Positions 1 through 6,827 of a stretch of 10,792 nt of DNA are shown here, piece after piece. Below the pieces are notes generated by a model. That model saw only the letters and a program-made list of their open reading frames with translations. It did not search any database and was not told the origin of the DNA. Each line of letters opens with the position of its first letter. Positions within the stretch are counted from its first letter, which is position 1. Position numbers and translations under genes: made by a program. Where the stretch lies: assembly GCA_964415605.1 (NCBI GenBank), contig CAYQBA010000158.1, forward strand, positions 1 to 10,792, given 5' to 3'. Source of the stretch: UCB3 sp964415605 (lineage in GTDB: Bacteria; Chloroflexota; Anaerolineae; Epilineales; Epilineaceae).

Positions 1-1317
1 CTGCAGCCACGCCTGCAGCGGCCGCTCGCCCAGCCGCGCGTCGACCAGGTACCGGCCGGCCGGCAGCGGCTCGGGGAAGCGGACCAGGAGCTCGCCGACC
101 GTGCCGATGGGCTCGAGCGTCGCGTCGAACCGCGCGATCTCGGTCAGGGCCGGCGCGGCGGGGTCGACCGCGACGCCGGTGCGGCTGTCGCGCGCCCAGC
201 CGGGGATCGCGGCGAAGGCGTCGAGCGCCGCCAGGAACGTCGGCAGGTCGGGGTAGCGGTAGAGCGTGACCGCCAGCGGCCGACCGGCGTAGGGGCTCGA
301 GGTCTCGCCGGCAAAGCTGAACACGCTGAGCGCCGGGGGCGCGCTGGTCGGCGCCTCCCACAGCGGGCGGAAGAACTGCGGCGGCGTGTCGGACGGCGTC
401 GCGTCGGACGCGGCCGCGGTCTTGAACTGGAAGGTGAACGGCTCGGCCAGCGTGTCGCCGGCCCCCGCGACCCCCACGCCGGCGTCGAGCCGGACCGTGT
501 AGAGCGTGGCGGGCGCGAGCGACGCCGGCACGAACACCGCCGTACGCTTGCGCACCTCGACGCGACCCTCGACGGGCGGGTCGATGGTCAGGCGCTCGGC
601 CACGCCCGTCACGCCCGCGTGGCTGAAGATGAGCTCGATGCCGGTGGTCACCGGCACCTCGCTGCTGCGGTCGGCCGGCAGCGTCTGCACCACGCGCAGC
701 GGCCGCCGCGTCTGGAACGCCCACGACTGGACGGGGCGGCCGCCGGTCGAGCGGTCGCGCAGCTCGAAGCGGTACACCGTCCCGTCGGTCAGCGGGTCGC
801 TGGGCGTCACGCGGAAGCGCGCGGCGATGTCCTCGGCGGCGTACGCCCGGCGCGGGCCGCCGGCCGGCGCCGTCGCCGTCTCCTCGGTCACGTCGAACGC
901 GACCGGCGGCGAAGCGACCAGAAGTGCCCTGACGGCCGCCGCGTCGATGGCCTCGGCCGAGGTCAGCACGAACGCCGTGTCGGCCGCGACGCCCGAGGCG
1001 TCGGACGCCGTCGCGGTCAGGTCGAAGCACGCCGTCGACTCGGCGGGCGCGACGGCCGACCAGTCGGCCGGGCCATTGCCTGCCGGTGCGTCGATGGTCG
1101 CCGCCCCGCCGCAGCGGGCGCTGATCGACACTTCGGGGACGTCGGGCGCGGGCGTCGCGTCGGGCGGCGGCGTCGGGCCGCGATCGCAGGCCGCGACGAG
1201 CGGCAGGAGCGCGGCGGCGATCAGGCGCGCCGCCGCGCGGCCGCGGGCTGGTGCGGCGGCCCATGGGCGGCGGGGCCGGACCGCGGCAACGGGGGTCGGG
1301 GGCAGGGACGGCTGCAT
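1..1317 (-). CDS. Alpha-2-macroglobulin-like lipoprotein with Ig-like domain, N-terminal part (cut by left edge)
   Basis: The reading frame is open for 439 codons from ATG 1317 to the window edge, so the C-terminal part, including any thioester, is missing. Residues 27-44 form a hydrophobic stretch ending in a lipobox (L-V-A-A-C, Cys44), followed by a Pro-rich spacer, so the protein is probably a lipid-anchored extracytoplasmic protein. Residues about 205-300 look like a bacterial Ig-like (Big_5/SbsA type) domain, with a P-A-D-R-S-S-E-V-P-V start and an F-T-F-Q-F-K-T end. Residues about 325-439 look like the first macroglobulin domain of bacterial alpha-2-macroglobulins, ending in L-P-A-G-R-Y-L-V-D. 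Family members are thought to trap proteases at the cell surface, often beside penicillin-binding protein 1C; that partner is not visible here. An in-frame ATG lies 12 codons upstream (1353), but the Shine-Dalgarno sequence favours 1317. The family call is from pattern recognition; another large Ig-like surface lipoprotein is possible. Confidence 0.7.
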   Translation of the reverse strand, partial: MQPSLPPTPVAAVRPRRPWAAAPARGRAAARLIAAALLPLVAACDRGPTPPPDATPAPDVPEVSISARCGGAATIDAPAGNGPADWSAVAPAESTACFDLTATASDASGVAADTAFVLTSAEAIDAAAVRALLVASPPVAFDVTEETATAPAGGPRRAYAAEDIAARFRVTPSDPLTDGTVYRFELRDRSTGGRPVQSWAFQTRRPLRVVQTLPADRSSEVPVTTGIELIFSHAGVTGVAERLTIDPPVEGRVEVRKRTAVFVPASLAPATLYTVRLDAGVGVAGAGDTLAEPFTFQFKTAAASDATPSDTPPQFFRPLWEAPTSAPPALSVFSFAGETSSPYAGRPLAVTLYRYPDLPTFLAALDAFAAIPGWARDSRTGVAVDPAAPALTEIARFDATLEPIGTVGELLVRFPEPLPAGRYLVDARLGERPLQAWLQ

Positions 1318-1585
1318 GGCAGGGTTCTCTCCTCGTCTGGGAATGGATGACATGGCGTTCAACGGTGGGAGCTGTTCAGACAAGCCGGGCACGTCGATCG
1401 ATCGCCCGCCGGTCGCGGGCAGCCGCGACGCCGCCGGCCGTCACGCGCCGGTCCGTGCGTGCGGACCGGGCGTCCGAATGTCGCCGCCCGCGCAGGCGGG
1501 CGCTGTAAACGTGGCCGCGGATTCCTCCGCCGGGCCCGGGCCGGCGCGGCAACGTCCGCCCAGGGCGCCGTGATCAATACGTCGA
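1318..1585. other. 268-bp intergenic stretch with two GC-rich hairpins
   Basis: This lies between mutS2 and the lipoprotein gene, both on the minus strand. I see no gene in it. It holds two perfect inverted repeats: 1448-1455 with 1462-1469 (8 bp, 6-base loop) and 1485-1491 with 1496-1502 (7 bp, 4-base loop). Downstream of the mutS2 stop they could end transcription, but neither has a T-tract. I found no convincing promoter for the lipoprotein gene, so read-through from mutS2 remains possible. Confidence 0.4.
1327..1334 (-). promoter_or_regulatory. Ribosome binding site of the macroglobulin-like lipoprotein gene
   Basis: On the minus strand GAGGAGAG ends 9 bases before ATG 1317. This decides for this ATG over the in-frame ATG at 1353, which has no such sequence in front of it. 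Confidence 0.7.
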
Positions 1586-3928
1586 TCACGCCTCGAAGTG
1601 GACGACGGTGGCGCCGTCGCCGCCCTCGCCCTTGCCGCCGCCGCGCACGTTGCGGACGAACCGGTAGTGTCGCAGCGCCTCGCGCACGGCCGACTTCATG
1701 GCGCCCGTGCCGTGCCCGTGGATCACCCGCACCCACGGCAGGCCGGCCAGGAGGGCCTCGCCGAGGTAGCGGTCCAGCGACTCCAGGCCGTCCTCGACGC
1801 GCAGGCCGCGCAGGTCGAGCTCGATCGGCACGCTGGCCGGCGCGGCGGCGGACCGGACGAGCTTGACATCCGGCGTCAGCGCCGGCGGCGGCGGGCCGAG
1901 CACCTCGACCTCCGCCAGCGGCGCCGTCATCTTCATGCGGCCGACCCGCACCTCGACGGCGTGGTCGAGCACGCGCACCACCTCGCCGGCCTGGTTGAAG
2001 CGCACGAGGCGCACCTGCGCGCCCGGGACGAGCGCGGACCGCTCGGGCGCGACGACCTCGGCCGGGCGGGGCGACTCGGACGCCAGGATCGCGCCGACCT
2101 CGTCGAGCGACGCGCTGACCTCGCCGAGCGCCGCGGTCGTCGTGGCATCGCGCTCGGCGCGGCGCATGAGCTTGCGGAGCGCCGCACGGGCGGCGTCGAG
2201 CTCGCCCTCGGCCTGAGAACGCGCCTGGCGCAGGAGGTCGGTCCGCTCGATCTCGAAGTCGCGCACCCCTTGTTCGAGCTTGCGCGCCCACGTCTCGGCG
2301 TCGTGGCGCGCGGTGGCCGCGGCCGCGCGATCCGCCTGGGCCTGGTCGCGCAGCGCCTTGATCTCGGCCAGGAGATCCTCCATCGCCACGTCGGTGACCG
2401 TCAGGCCGCCGCGCGCGGCGGCGATGATCGGCGCCGGCAGGCCGAGCCGCGCCGCGATCGCCCGCGCGTTCGAGCGGCCGGGGATCCCGATGGTCAGCTC
2501 GTAGGTCGGCCGCAGCGTCTCGAGGTCGAACTCGACCGACGCGTTGGCCACGCCGGGCGTCCCGTGCGCGTAGACCTTCAGCTCGGAGTAGTGCGTCGAG
2601 GCCACCGTGGCGACGCCGCGCGCGCGCAGGTCGTCGAGGATCGCCGCGGCCAGGGCCGCCCCCTCGACCGGGTCGGTGCCCGCGCCGAGCTCGTCGAGCA
2701 GGACGAGCGACGCGCCGGTCGCCTCGCCGAGGATCCCGACGATGTTGGTCAGGTGGCCCGAGAAGGTCGAGAGCGACTGCTCGATCGACTGCTCGTCGCC
2801 GATGTCGGCGAACACCCCGTCGAACACCGCGACGCGCGCTCCTTCGGCGGCGGGGACCTGCAGGCCGGACTGCGCCATCAGCGTCAGGAGGCCGATCGTC
2901 TTGAGCGTGACGGTCTTGCCGCCGGTGTTGGGCCCGGTGATGATCAGCTGCTGGAAGTCCTCGCCCACCCGCACGTCGACGGCGACAACCCGCTCGGGGT
3001 CGATGAGCGGGTGGCGCGCCGCCGGGTAGTCCAGGAGCGGCCGGGAGGCGTCCACCACCTCGGGCGTGACCCCGCGCAGCGCGTGGCCGAACGACACCAT
3101 GGCGAACGCGAGGTCGAGCTCGGCCAGGGCCGTGATGGTGTCGCGCAGCGCGTCGGCCTCGGCGGCGACGTCGCCGGCCAGCGCGCGCAGGATGCGGTCG
3201 ATCTCCTTCTGCTCCTCGATCTCGAGCTGGCGCAGGTGGTTGCCAGCCTCGACCACGGCCAGCGGCTCGACGAACAGCGTCGCGCCGCTGTCGGACACGT
3301 CGTGGACCACACCCGGCACGCGGCCGCGGAAGTCGCTCTTGACCGGGATGACGTAGCGGCCGTTGCGCTGCGTGACCAACGCCTCCTGCAGGAACTCGCG
3401 CGCCCCGCCCATGATCCCGTCGACCTGGCGGCGCATCCGGTCGTGGGCCGTGCGCATCTCGGCCCGAATCCGGCGCAGGTTGGGGCTGGCGCGGTCGACG
3501 ACCTCGCCCGCGTCGTCGAGCGCGGCGTGGATGGCGTCGTAGAGCGCGGTGCACGGCTCGAGCCGCTCGGCCAGGGCCCCCAGCCCCGGCCAGCGGGCGC
3601 TCTCGCGGCCGATCGCCTTGCCGAGCCGCCGCGCGGCGCCCAGTGTGTCGCGGATCTCGAGCAGCTCGCGCGGCAAGAGCACCTTGCCGCGCAGCGCGCC
3701 CTCGATCTCCTCGCGCAGGTCGTGCGACCCCTCGAGGCCCGGGCCGCCGCGGCGGTCGCCGTAGTCGCGCGCCTCGGTCGTGAGGCTCAGGCGGCGGCGC
3801 ACCTCGGCGGCGTCGATCGACGGCGCCAGATCCAGCGCCAGGCGCCGGCCGCCGGAGAACACGGTGTGGTCGGCCAGCCGCCGGCGGACCTTGTCGAACT
3901 CGAGCACGGCCAGGGTCTTGGCGTTCAT
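1586..3928 (-). CDS. mutS2: MutS2, Smr-domain MutS family ATPase
   Basis: The product is 780 residues, the usual length for MutS2. The N-terminal part (about 1-320) matches the MutS2 core and clamp without the mismatch-recognition domain of MutS. The ATPase has Walker A G-P-N-T-G-G-K-T (332-339), the S-T-F-S-G-H signature (about 387-392), Walker B L-V-L-L-D-E (408-413) and T-H-Y-S-E-L further on. A long charged helical region (about 510-640) looks like a coiled coil. The C-terminal Smr domain (702-780) keeps L-D-L-R-G (704-708) and H-G-H-G-T-G (737-742), so nuclease or ribosome-binding function should be intact. Known family roles are suppression of homologous recombination through a nicking activity (Helicobacter, Thermus) and splitting of collided ribosomes (Bacillus subtilis); the sequence does not say which applies. 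It is divergent from the HTH gene. No Shine-Dalgarno sequence precedes the ATG, but a TATCAT hexamer does, so the mRNA may be leaderless. Confidence 0.95.
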   Translation of the reverse strand: MNAKTLAVLEFDKVRRRLADHTVFSGGRRLALDLAPSIDAAEVRRRLSLTTEARDYGDRRGGPGLEGSHDLREEIEGALRGKVLLPRELLEIRDTLGAARRLGKAIGRESARWPGLGALAERLEPCTALYDAIHAALDDAGEVVDRASPNLRRIRAEMRTAHDRMRRQVDGIMGGAREFLQEALVTQRNGRYVIPVKSDFRGRVPGVVHDVSDSGATLFVEPLAVVEAGNHLRQLEIEEQKEIDRILRALAGDVAAEADALRDTITALAELDLAFAMVSFGHALRGVTPEVVDASRPLLDYPAARHPLIDPERVVAVDVRVGEDFQQLIITGPNTGGKTVTLKTIGLLTLMAQSGLQVPAAEGARVAVFDGVFADIGDEQSIEQSLSTFSGHLTNIVGILGEATGASLVLLDELGAGTDPVEGAALAAAILDDLRARGVATVASTHYSELKVYAHGTPGVANASVEFDLETLRPTYELTIGIPGRSNARAIAARLGLPAPIIAAARGGLTVTDVAMEDLLAEIKALRDQAQADRAAAATARHDAETWARKLEQGVRDFEIERTDLLRQARSQAEGELDAARAALRKLMRRAERDATTTAALGEVSASLDEVGAILASESPRPAEVVAPERSALVPGAQVRLVRFNQAGEVVRVLDHAVEVRVGRMKMTAPLAEVEVLGPPPPALTPDVKLVRSAAAPASVPIELDLRGLRVEDGLESLDRYLGEALLAGLPWVRVIHGHGTGAMKSAVREALRHYRFVRNVRGGGKGEGGDGATVVHFEA

Positions 3929-3935
3929 TGCGTGG

Positions 3936-3941
3936 ATGATA
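3936..3941 (-). promoter_or_regulatory. Possible -10 element of mutS2 (leaderless)
   Basis: Read on the minus strand, TATCAT ends 7 bases before the mutS2 ATG. That spacing places transcription start at or next to the A of the start codon. No Shine-Dalgarno-like sequence is visible between 3929 and 3950. The -35 region is poor (TTCCCC at best, with 18 bases between). Confidence 0.45.
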
Positions 3942-4016
3942 GATCGCGCGGCGCCGCGAGGGGAATTTCACGCCGGGCCGGGCCGCCGCGAAGCCCTGGC
4001 GGGGTCGGCGGCGCCC

Positions 4017-4066
4017 GGCTTAAGCCGCGATCCGCGCTCGTTCAGCGATCCGCAGGCGCCTTAAGG
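4017..4066. repeat. Pair of TTAA-centred palindromes flanking a 9-bp direct repeat
   Basis: GGCTTAAGCC (4017-4026) and CCTTAAGG (4059-4066) are perfect palindromes about 41 bp apart centre to centre. Between them GCGATCCGC occurs twice (4027-4035 and 4045-4053, 18-bp period). They lie in the 269-bp divergent region between mutS2 and the HTH gene, upstream of both likely promoters. They could be operator sites, for example for the HTH protein, but there is no direct evidence. The rest of 3929-4197 holds no gene; its right half is much richer in A and T than the surroundings. Confidence 0.35.
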
Positions 4067-4129
4067 ATTGACGCGCTCGGATCCCCACATCTTGTGCCTG
4101 CGCCATCGCATGGGTACGAAATAGGGCTA

Positions 4130-4158
4130 TTGACACAACACAAAAATAACGATATGAT
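4130..4158 (+). promoter_or_regulatory. Sigma-70-type promoter of the HTH-LysM cluster
   Basis: TTGACA (4130-4135), a 17-base spacer and TATGAT (4153-4158) give a perfect -35 and a one-mismatch -10 at the best spacing, inside an AT-rich island in very GC-rich DNA. Transcription should start near 4165, leaving a leader of about 33 bases before ATG 4198. It is clearly the best promoter in the window. Confidence 0.85.
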
Positions 4159-4197
4159 GGACCAACAGCGAGCAACGCCGTGCAGGACGGAGCAACC

Positions 4198-4437
4198 ATG
4201 ACCAGCTACTTGTCGACCCAAGAGGTGGCGGACCGGTTGGGGGTGAGCGTGTTCACCATCCGGCGCTACATCCGCACCGGCAAGCTGCGCGCGGTCAAGC
4301 TCGACGGACTGTACCGGTTGAGCCACGACGACGTGAGGGAGTTCCTGAAGACGCGCGAGATCTACCTGGGTCCCGTCCCGCCGGGGTCTGGTCTGCCCTC
4401 CCCACAGGCACCAGAACGGGCGGGGCCCGCGTCGTAG
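4198..4437 (+). CDS. Small excisionase/MerR-like helix-turn-helix DNA-binding protein
   Basis: The product is 79 residues. Residues 4-52 are a typical HTH_17 (excisionase family) domain: Y-L-S-T-Q-E-V-A-D-R-L-G-V-S at the N-terminus, the recognition helix around T20-I-R-R-Y, a basic wing near G29-K-L-R-A-V-K, and the closing L-S-H-D-D-V-R-E-F-L. The tail from about 58 is Pro/Gly-rich and probably disordered. ATG 4198 is chosen because GGAG (4189-4192) stands 5 bases before it; a GTG at 4180 in the same frame has no such site. Such proteins bind DNA as small transcription regulators or as excisionases; with no integrase or phage gene nearby, a regulator is more likely. It has the strongest promoter in the window and comes 70 bases before the LysM gene, probably on the same mRNA. 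Its target is unknown; the palindromes at 4017-4066 are candidates for autoregulation. Confidence 0.85.
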   Translation: MTSYLSTQEVADRLGVSVFTIRRYIRTGKLRAVKLDGLYRLSHDDVREFLKTREIYLGPVPPGSGLPSPQAPERAGPAS

Positions 4438-4507
4438 CGGGTCCGGATCAGCCCGGCGCCGTTCCACCACCATCGCCATCAACCACGCCCGCCGAAAGGG
4501 GAAGGCC

Positions 4508-5569
4508 ATGCACCTCCACCAAACCGTCCGCCGCGCGGCGTTCGCCGCCGCGCTAGCCCTGGCCATGGGCCTCGCGCTCGCGCCGCGCGCCGCGCCGGCG
4601 CACGCCTCCCCGTGGGGGCAGGGCGCCGTGCACGTCGTGCAGCTCGGCGAGACGCTGACCGGCATCGCCGCGCGCTACGGCGTCAGCGCCGAAGCGATCG
4701 CCGCCGCCAACGGCATCTTCAACTGGAACTACATCTTCGCCGGCCAGCAGCTGACGATCCCGGGCAGCTATCGCCCGCCGGCGCCCGGCCACGGCAGCCC
4801 GCCCCCGGCGGGCGGGTATCACGTGGTCCGGCTCGGCGAGACGCTGTACGGCATCGCCTGGCAGTACGGCACGTCGGTGTCGTCGATCCTGGCAGCGAAC
4901 GACATCCTCAACCCAGACTACATCTACGCCGGCCAGCGGCTCGTCATCCCTGGCATGGGAATGCCGCCCGGGCACGGCCGCCCGCCGTCGTACGACGAGC
5001 CGCCGGCGACCTGCGGGCGGTCCTACATCGTGAAGCCCGGCGACACGCTGTCCGGCATCGCGGCGTGGCACGGCACCACGAGCTACGTCGTCGCCGCCGC
5101 GAACGCCATCGCCTACCCGTACATCATCTACCCCGGGCAGAGCCTGCACATCCCGTGCCACGGCCAGCGCCCGCCGGCGCATCGCCCACCCGGCGACAAG
5201 CCCGACGGCCGGCCGCGGCCCAAGCCGACGGCGCGCCCGAACCTGCAGCCCGCCGCCTGCGCCCGCGAGGTGCAGATCGTCAGCCCGCGCGAAGGCGAGC
5301 ACGTCAGCGGCAGCCTGCAGATCATGGGCACGGCCGACATCGCGAACTTCCAGTTCTACAAGCTCGAGTACGCCATGGGCCACGTGCCGCTGGACAGCGC
5401 GTTCGCCAGCATCGGGCACACGGTGGGCGACCCGGTCCGCGACGGCGTCCTGCGGTCGTGGTACGTCGGGAACATGCCGGCCGGGGCGTACACCCTGCGG
5501 CTGACGGCGGTCGACAACACCGGCAACTTCCCGCGGCCGTGCAACGTGCACTTCTACATCGACCGCTGA
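4508..5569 (+). CDS. Secreted triple-LysM protein with C-terminal beta-sandwich-like domain
   Basis: The product is 353 residues. Residues 1-33 form a signal peptide (R-R near the N-terminus, an Ala/Leu core, then A-H-A-S). Three LysM modules follow at about 41-85, 104-148 and 173-216, joined by Pro/Gly linkers; LysM modules bind the N-acetylglucosamine backbone of peptidoglycan. A longer Pro/Arg/Lys linker (218-250) leads to a C-terminal domain (about 255-353) starting V-Q-I-V-S-P-R-E-G and containing Y-K-L-E-Y-A-M-G, probably an Ig-like fold of unknown partner. There are four cysteines in the mature protein: 169 and 217 flank the third LysM, and 251 and 345 flank the last domain, so two disulfides are plausible. 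No catalytic domain is seen, so it is likely a wall-bound structural or adaptor protein. AGGGG (4497-4501) stands 6 bases before the ATG. It is followed by another LysM protein gene, the L,D-transpeptidase. Confidence 0.9.
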   Translation: MHLHQTVRRAAFAAALALAMGLALAPRAAPAHASPWGQGAVHVVQLGETLTGIAARYGVSAEAIAAANGIFNWNYIFAGQQLTIPGSYRPPAPGHGSPPPAGGYHVVRLGETLYGIAWQYGTSVSSILAANDILNPDYIYAGQRLVIPGMGMPPGHGRPPSYDEPPATCGRSYIVKPGDTLSGIAAWHGTTSYVVAAANAIAYPYIIYPGQSLHIPCHGQRPPAHRPPGDKPDGRPRPKPTARPNLQPAACAREVQIVSPREGEHVSGSLQIMGTADIANFQFYKLEYAMGHVPLDSAFASIGHTVGDPVRDGVLRSWYVGNMPAGAYTLRLTAVDNTGNFPRPCNVHFYIDR

Positions 5570-5610
5570 TCCCACGACGGGCGCCAGCCACCGCCGACGG
5601 GCAGACCGTG

Positions 5611-5649
5611 GCCCGCACCCCCGCGCTCAGGCCGGGCGGGGGTGCGGGC
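5611..5649. terminator. Perfect 14-bp inverted repeat, possible terminator of the LysM gene
   Basis: Arms 5611-5624 and 5636-5649 are exact reverse complements, all but one pair G-C, with an 11-base loop. It begins 41 bases after the LysM gene stop and ends 47 bases before the transpeptidase start. No T-tract follows, so it may be a GC-rich terminator without a U-tail, an attenuator, or an mRNA-stabilising hairpin between two genes of one operon. Confidence 0.5.
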
Positions 5650-5696
5650 GTCGCCCGTGCACCCGGCCCCGACGCCCCATGCCTGGAGCCATCGCG

Positions 5697-6827
5697 ATGA
5701 CGATCATCCGCCCCCATGCCTACGGCATCGCGCTGCTCGCCGCCGGCCTAGCGTGCATGCCCGGCGCGCGGTCGGCGCTCGCCCAGGCGCGCGTGCCCGT
5801 GGCGCCCGGGATCGGCCAGCTCGGCGTCCACGTGGTCCAGCCCGGCGAGTCGCTCTACGGCCTGGCCGTACGCTACGACATGCCGGCAGCGGACCTTGCC
5901 CGGCTCAACGCCACCGGCGACGCCCCGCTGCTCCTCCCCGGGCGGACCGTGTGGGTGCCGCTCAGCCGGGCCCACAACGTGCGGGCCGGCGCGCCCGCCG
6001 CGCGCACGGCGGCGCGCGGGCGGACCGCCGCGTCGGGGGACGCCACCTACGTCATCGCCGCCGGCGACACGCTCTACGCCATCGCCGAGCGCCTTGGCGT
6101 CGACGTCGAGGACCTCAAGCGGTGGAACGGGCTGCCGGTCGACGGCAGCATCCGTGCCGGGGACACGCTGGTCGTGCAGCGCGACGCACCCGAGGACAGC
6201 GCATCCCGGGCCGGCGAGCGCGGCCGGGATGCCGCGGCGACCGACCGCCGGCCGGCCGGCACCGGCGGAGCGGGCACGACGCGCACGCACACCGTGGCGG
6301 CCGGGGAAACGCTGTCGTCGATCGCCGCCGCCTACGGCGTCAGCGCCAACGAGCTCAGCCGGCTGAACGCCCTCGCCGACGCCGACACGCTCCGGCCTGG
6401 CCAGGATCTCGCGGTCCCGGCGCCCGGGGCGGGCCCGGCCGCGGCGACCGGCGACAAGCGCATCGAGATCGACGTCAGCGAGCAGCGCATGTACGTCTGG
6501 CAGGGCGAGACGCTGGTGTGGAACTTCGTCGTGTCGACGGGGCTGCCGGGCTACCCCACCCGCCGGGGGACGTTCGAGGTGCAGAGCCGGATCCCCAACG
6601 CGTGGTCCACGGCCTGGCAGCTCTGGATGCCGCACTGGCTGGGCATCTACTGGGCCGGCGGCAGCGAGAACGGGATCCACGCCCTGCCGATCGTCAACGG
6701 GCAACGGCTGTGGGGCGGCTACCTTGGCTCGCCGATCAGCTACGGGTGCGTGGTTCTCGGCACCGAGGACGCCGAGCTGCTCTACGAGTGGGCGGACATC
6801 GGGACGCCCGTCGTCATCCGCGACTGA
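5697..6827 (+). CDS. Secreted triple-LysM L,D-transpeptidase (YkuD domain)
   Basis: The product is 376 residues. Residues 1-30 are a signal peptide ending A-L-A-Q. LysM modules lie at about 44-88, 118-160 and 198-241, separated by Ala/Arg/Gly/Pro-rich linkers. The YkuD catalytic domain covers about 255-374 and begins R-I-E-I-D-V-S-E-Q-R-M-Y-V. Family enzymes form 3-3 peptidoglycan cross-links, or attach proteins to peptidoglycan, through a cysteine acyl-enzyme. Cys351 and His328 are present, but the usual S-H-G-C motif reads S-Y-G-C-V-V (348-353), so the second histidine is Tyr349 and the Asn/Arg after Cys is also replaced. I recall this variant from Chloroflexota homologues, so it is probably still active. 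ATG 5697 is chosen because GGAG (5685-5688) stands 8 bases before it; an in-frame ATG at 5679 lacks such a site. The 3' end overlaps convergent recJ. Together with the preceding LysM gene it suggests peptidoglycan remodelling. Confidence 0.9.
   Translation: MTIIRPHAYGIALLAAGLACMPGARSALAQARVPVAPGIGQLGVHVVQPGESLYGLAVRYDMPAADLARLNATGDAPLLLPGRTVWVPLSRAHNVRAGAPAARTAARGRTAASGDATYVIAAGDTLYAIAERLGVDVEDLKRWNGLPVDGSIRAGDTLVVQRDAPEDSASRAGERGRDAAATDRRPAGTGGAGTTRTHTVAAGETLSSIAAAYGVSANELSRLNALADADTLRPGQDLAVPAPGAGPAAATGDKRIEIDVSEQRMYVWQGETLVWNFVVSTGLPGYPTRRGTFEVQSRIPNAWSTAWQLWMPHWLGIYWAGGSENGIHALPIVNGQRLWGGYLGSPISYGCVVLGTEDAELLYEWADIGTPVVIRD

Noticed and set aside
506..1573. Long plus-strand frames over the lipoprotein gene (also 619-1350 and 1251-1508)
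   Set aside because: They are antisense shadows in GC-rich DNA. Their products are Ala/Arg/Ser-rich without domains, while the minus strand gives a coherent signal peptide, lipobox and Ig-like domains.
1359..3971. 870-codon minus-strand frame overlapping mutS2
   Set aside because: It is the +1 shadow of mutS2, Arg/Ala/Pro-rich without domains.
1598..4201. 867-codon plus-strand frame opposite mutS2
   Set aside because: It is the antisense frame of mutS2, with a low-complexity product, and runs across the divergent promoter region. MutS2 motifs on the minus strand are complete.
4198..4437. HTH gene as a phage excisionase marking an integrated element
   Set aside because: No integrase, attachment-site repeats or phage genes are visible within the window, and the neighbours are housekeeping and envelope genes.
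4042..4665. 207-codon minus-strand frame over the HTH gene
   Set aside because: It covers the promoter and the HTH gene in antisense, and its product has no recognisable domain.
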